Assembly: GCA_900552985.1 (NCBI GenBank)
Contig: USBP01000092.1
Location: 1-6,247 of the forward strand
DNA length: 6,247 nt
Origin: an uncultured Oscillospiraceae bacterium
GTDB lineage: Bacteria; Bacillota; Clostridia; Oscillospirales; Acutalibacteraceae
Reading direction: 5' to 3'
Under the pieces are notes generated by a model. The model saw only the letters and a program-made list of their open reading frames with translations. It made no database searches and was not told the DNA's origin. A program made the translations under genes and the position numbers. Of this stretch, positions 5,952-6,247 are shown piece after piece. Position 1 is the first letter of the stretch. Every line of letters starts with the position of its first letter.

Positions 5952-6247
5952 TTATTCGTTGATCTTGATAACAACGCCCGAGCCAACCGTACGGCCGCCT
6001 TCACGGATAGCGAAACGGAGGCCCTCCTCGATGGCGATGGGGGTAATCAACTCAACATCCATCTCGACGTTGTCGCCGGGCATGCACATCTCCGTGCCCT
6101 CGGGCAGGGTGATAATGCCGGTAACGTCAGTGGTGCGGAAATAGAACTGCGGACGATAATTGTTGAAGAAGGGGGTGTGACGGCCGCCCTCATCCTTGGT
6201 CAGAACATAAACCTGGCCGCGGAACTTTGTGTGCGGGTTAATGGAAC
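5952..6247 (-). CDS. tuf: Translation elongation factor Tu (EF-Tu), C-terminal 97 residues, 5' part outside window
   Basis: The reading frame, cut by the right edge, encodes the last 97 residues of EF-Tu, the GTPase that delivers aminoacyl-tRNA to the ribosome in the cytoplasm. The visible part covers domain 3, with the family's signature stretches: [69 protein letters not shown] and the end [10 protein letters not shown]. Domain 3 contacts the T-arm of tRNA and contains the region where kirromycin-type resistance changes are known to fall; nothing unusual is seen here. A strong terminator follows, so this copy ends its operon; in Bacillota that operon is usually the rpsL-rpsG-fusA-tuf cluster, which cannot be confirmed here. 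Confidence 0.98.
   Translation of the reverse strand, partial: SINPHTKFRGQVYVLTKDEGGRHTPFFNNYRPQFYFRTTDVTGIITLPEGTEMCMPGDNVEMDVELITPIAIEEGLRFAIREGGRTVGSGVVIKINE

Overview
The window looks like chromosomal DNA of a moderately GC-rich Bacillota member, most likely a gut-type Clostridia (Oscillospirales-like). This is inferred from the EF-Tu C-terminus, a PcrA-type helicase with a Tudor-like tail, strong TTGACA/TATAAT-class promoters, GGAGG-type ribosome binding sites and rho-independent terminators. The placement below phylum is a guess. All recognised genes lie on the minus strand, so transcription runs from right to left.

Layout in transcription order: the 3' end of tuf (EF-Tu), closed by a strong terminator (5881-5918). 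A gene-free stretch of about 400 bases (5550-5951) follows, holding that terminator, a near-consensus promoter (5828-5856) and a leader of about 270 nt with a bulged hairpin. Next is a monocistronic GtrB/DPM1-like family 2 glycosyltransferase with two C-terminal membrane helices (4605-5549), closed by a second terminator (4446-4482). Then comes pcrA (2044-4395), with an extra block of about 40 residues between helicase motifs I and Ia. Eight bases after its stop lies a 44-codon open frame for a putative single-pass membrane peptide (1901-2035). A very good sigma-70-type promoter (1851-1879) with a leader of about 180 nt then drives a secreted LCAT-like alpha/beta hydrolase. That gene runs off the left edge inside a Pro/Glu/Thr/Gln-rich tail.

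The genes do not form one pathway. They are separate units: translation (tuf), cell-envelope glycosylation (glycosyltransferase), DNA repair and transcription conflict resolution (pcrA), and an exported hydrolase. The parts least explained by known annotation are the small membrane ORF behind pcrA, the two long leaders, and the exported hydrolase with its low-complexity tail. No rRNA, tRNA, CRISPR array, insertion sequence or phage feature was seen.
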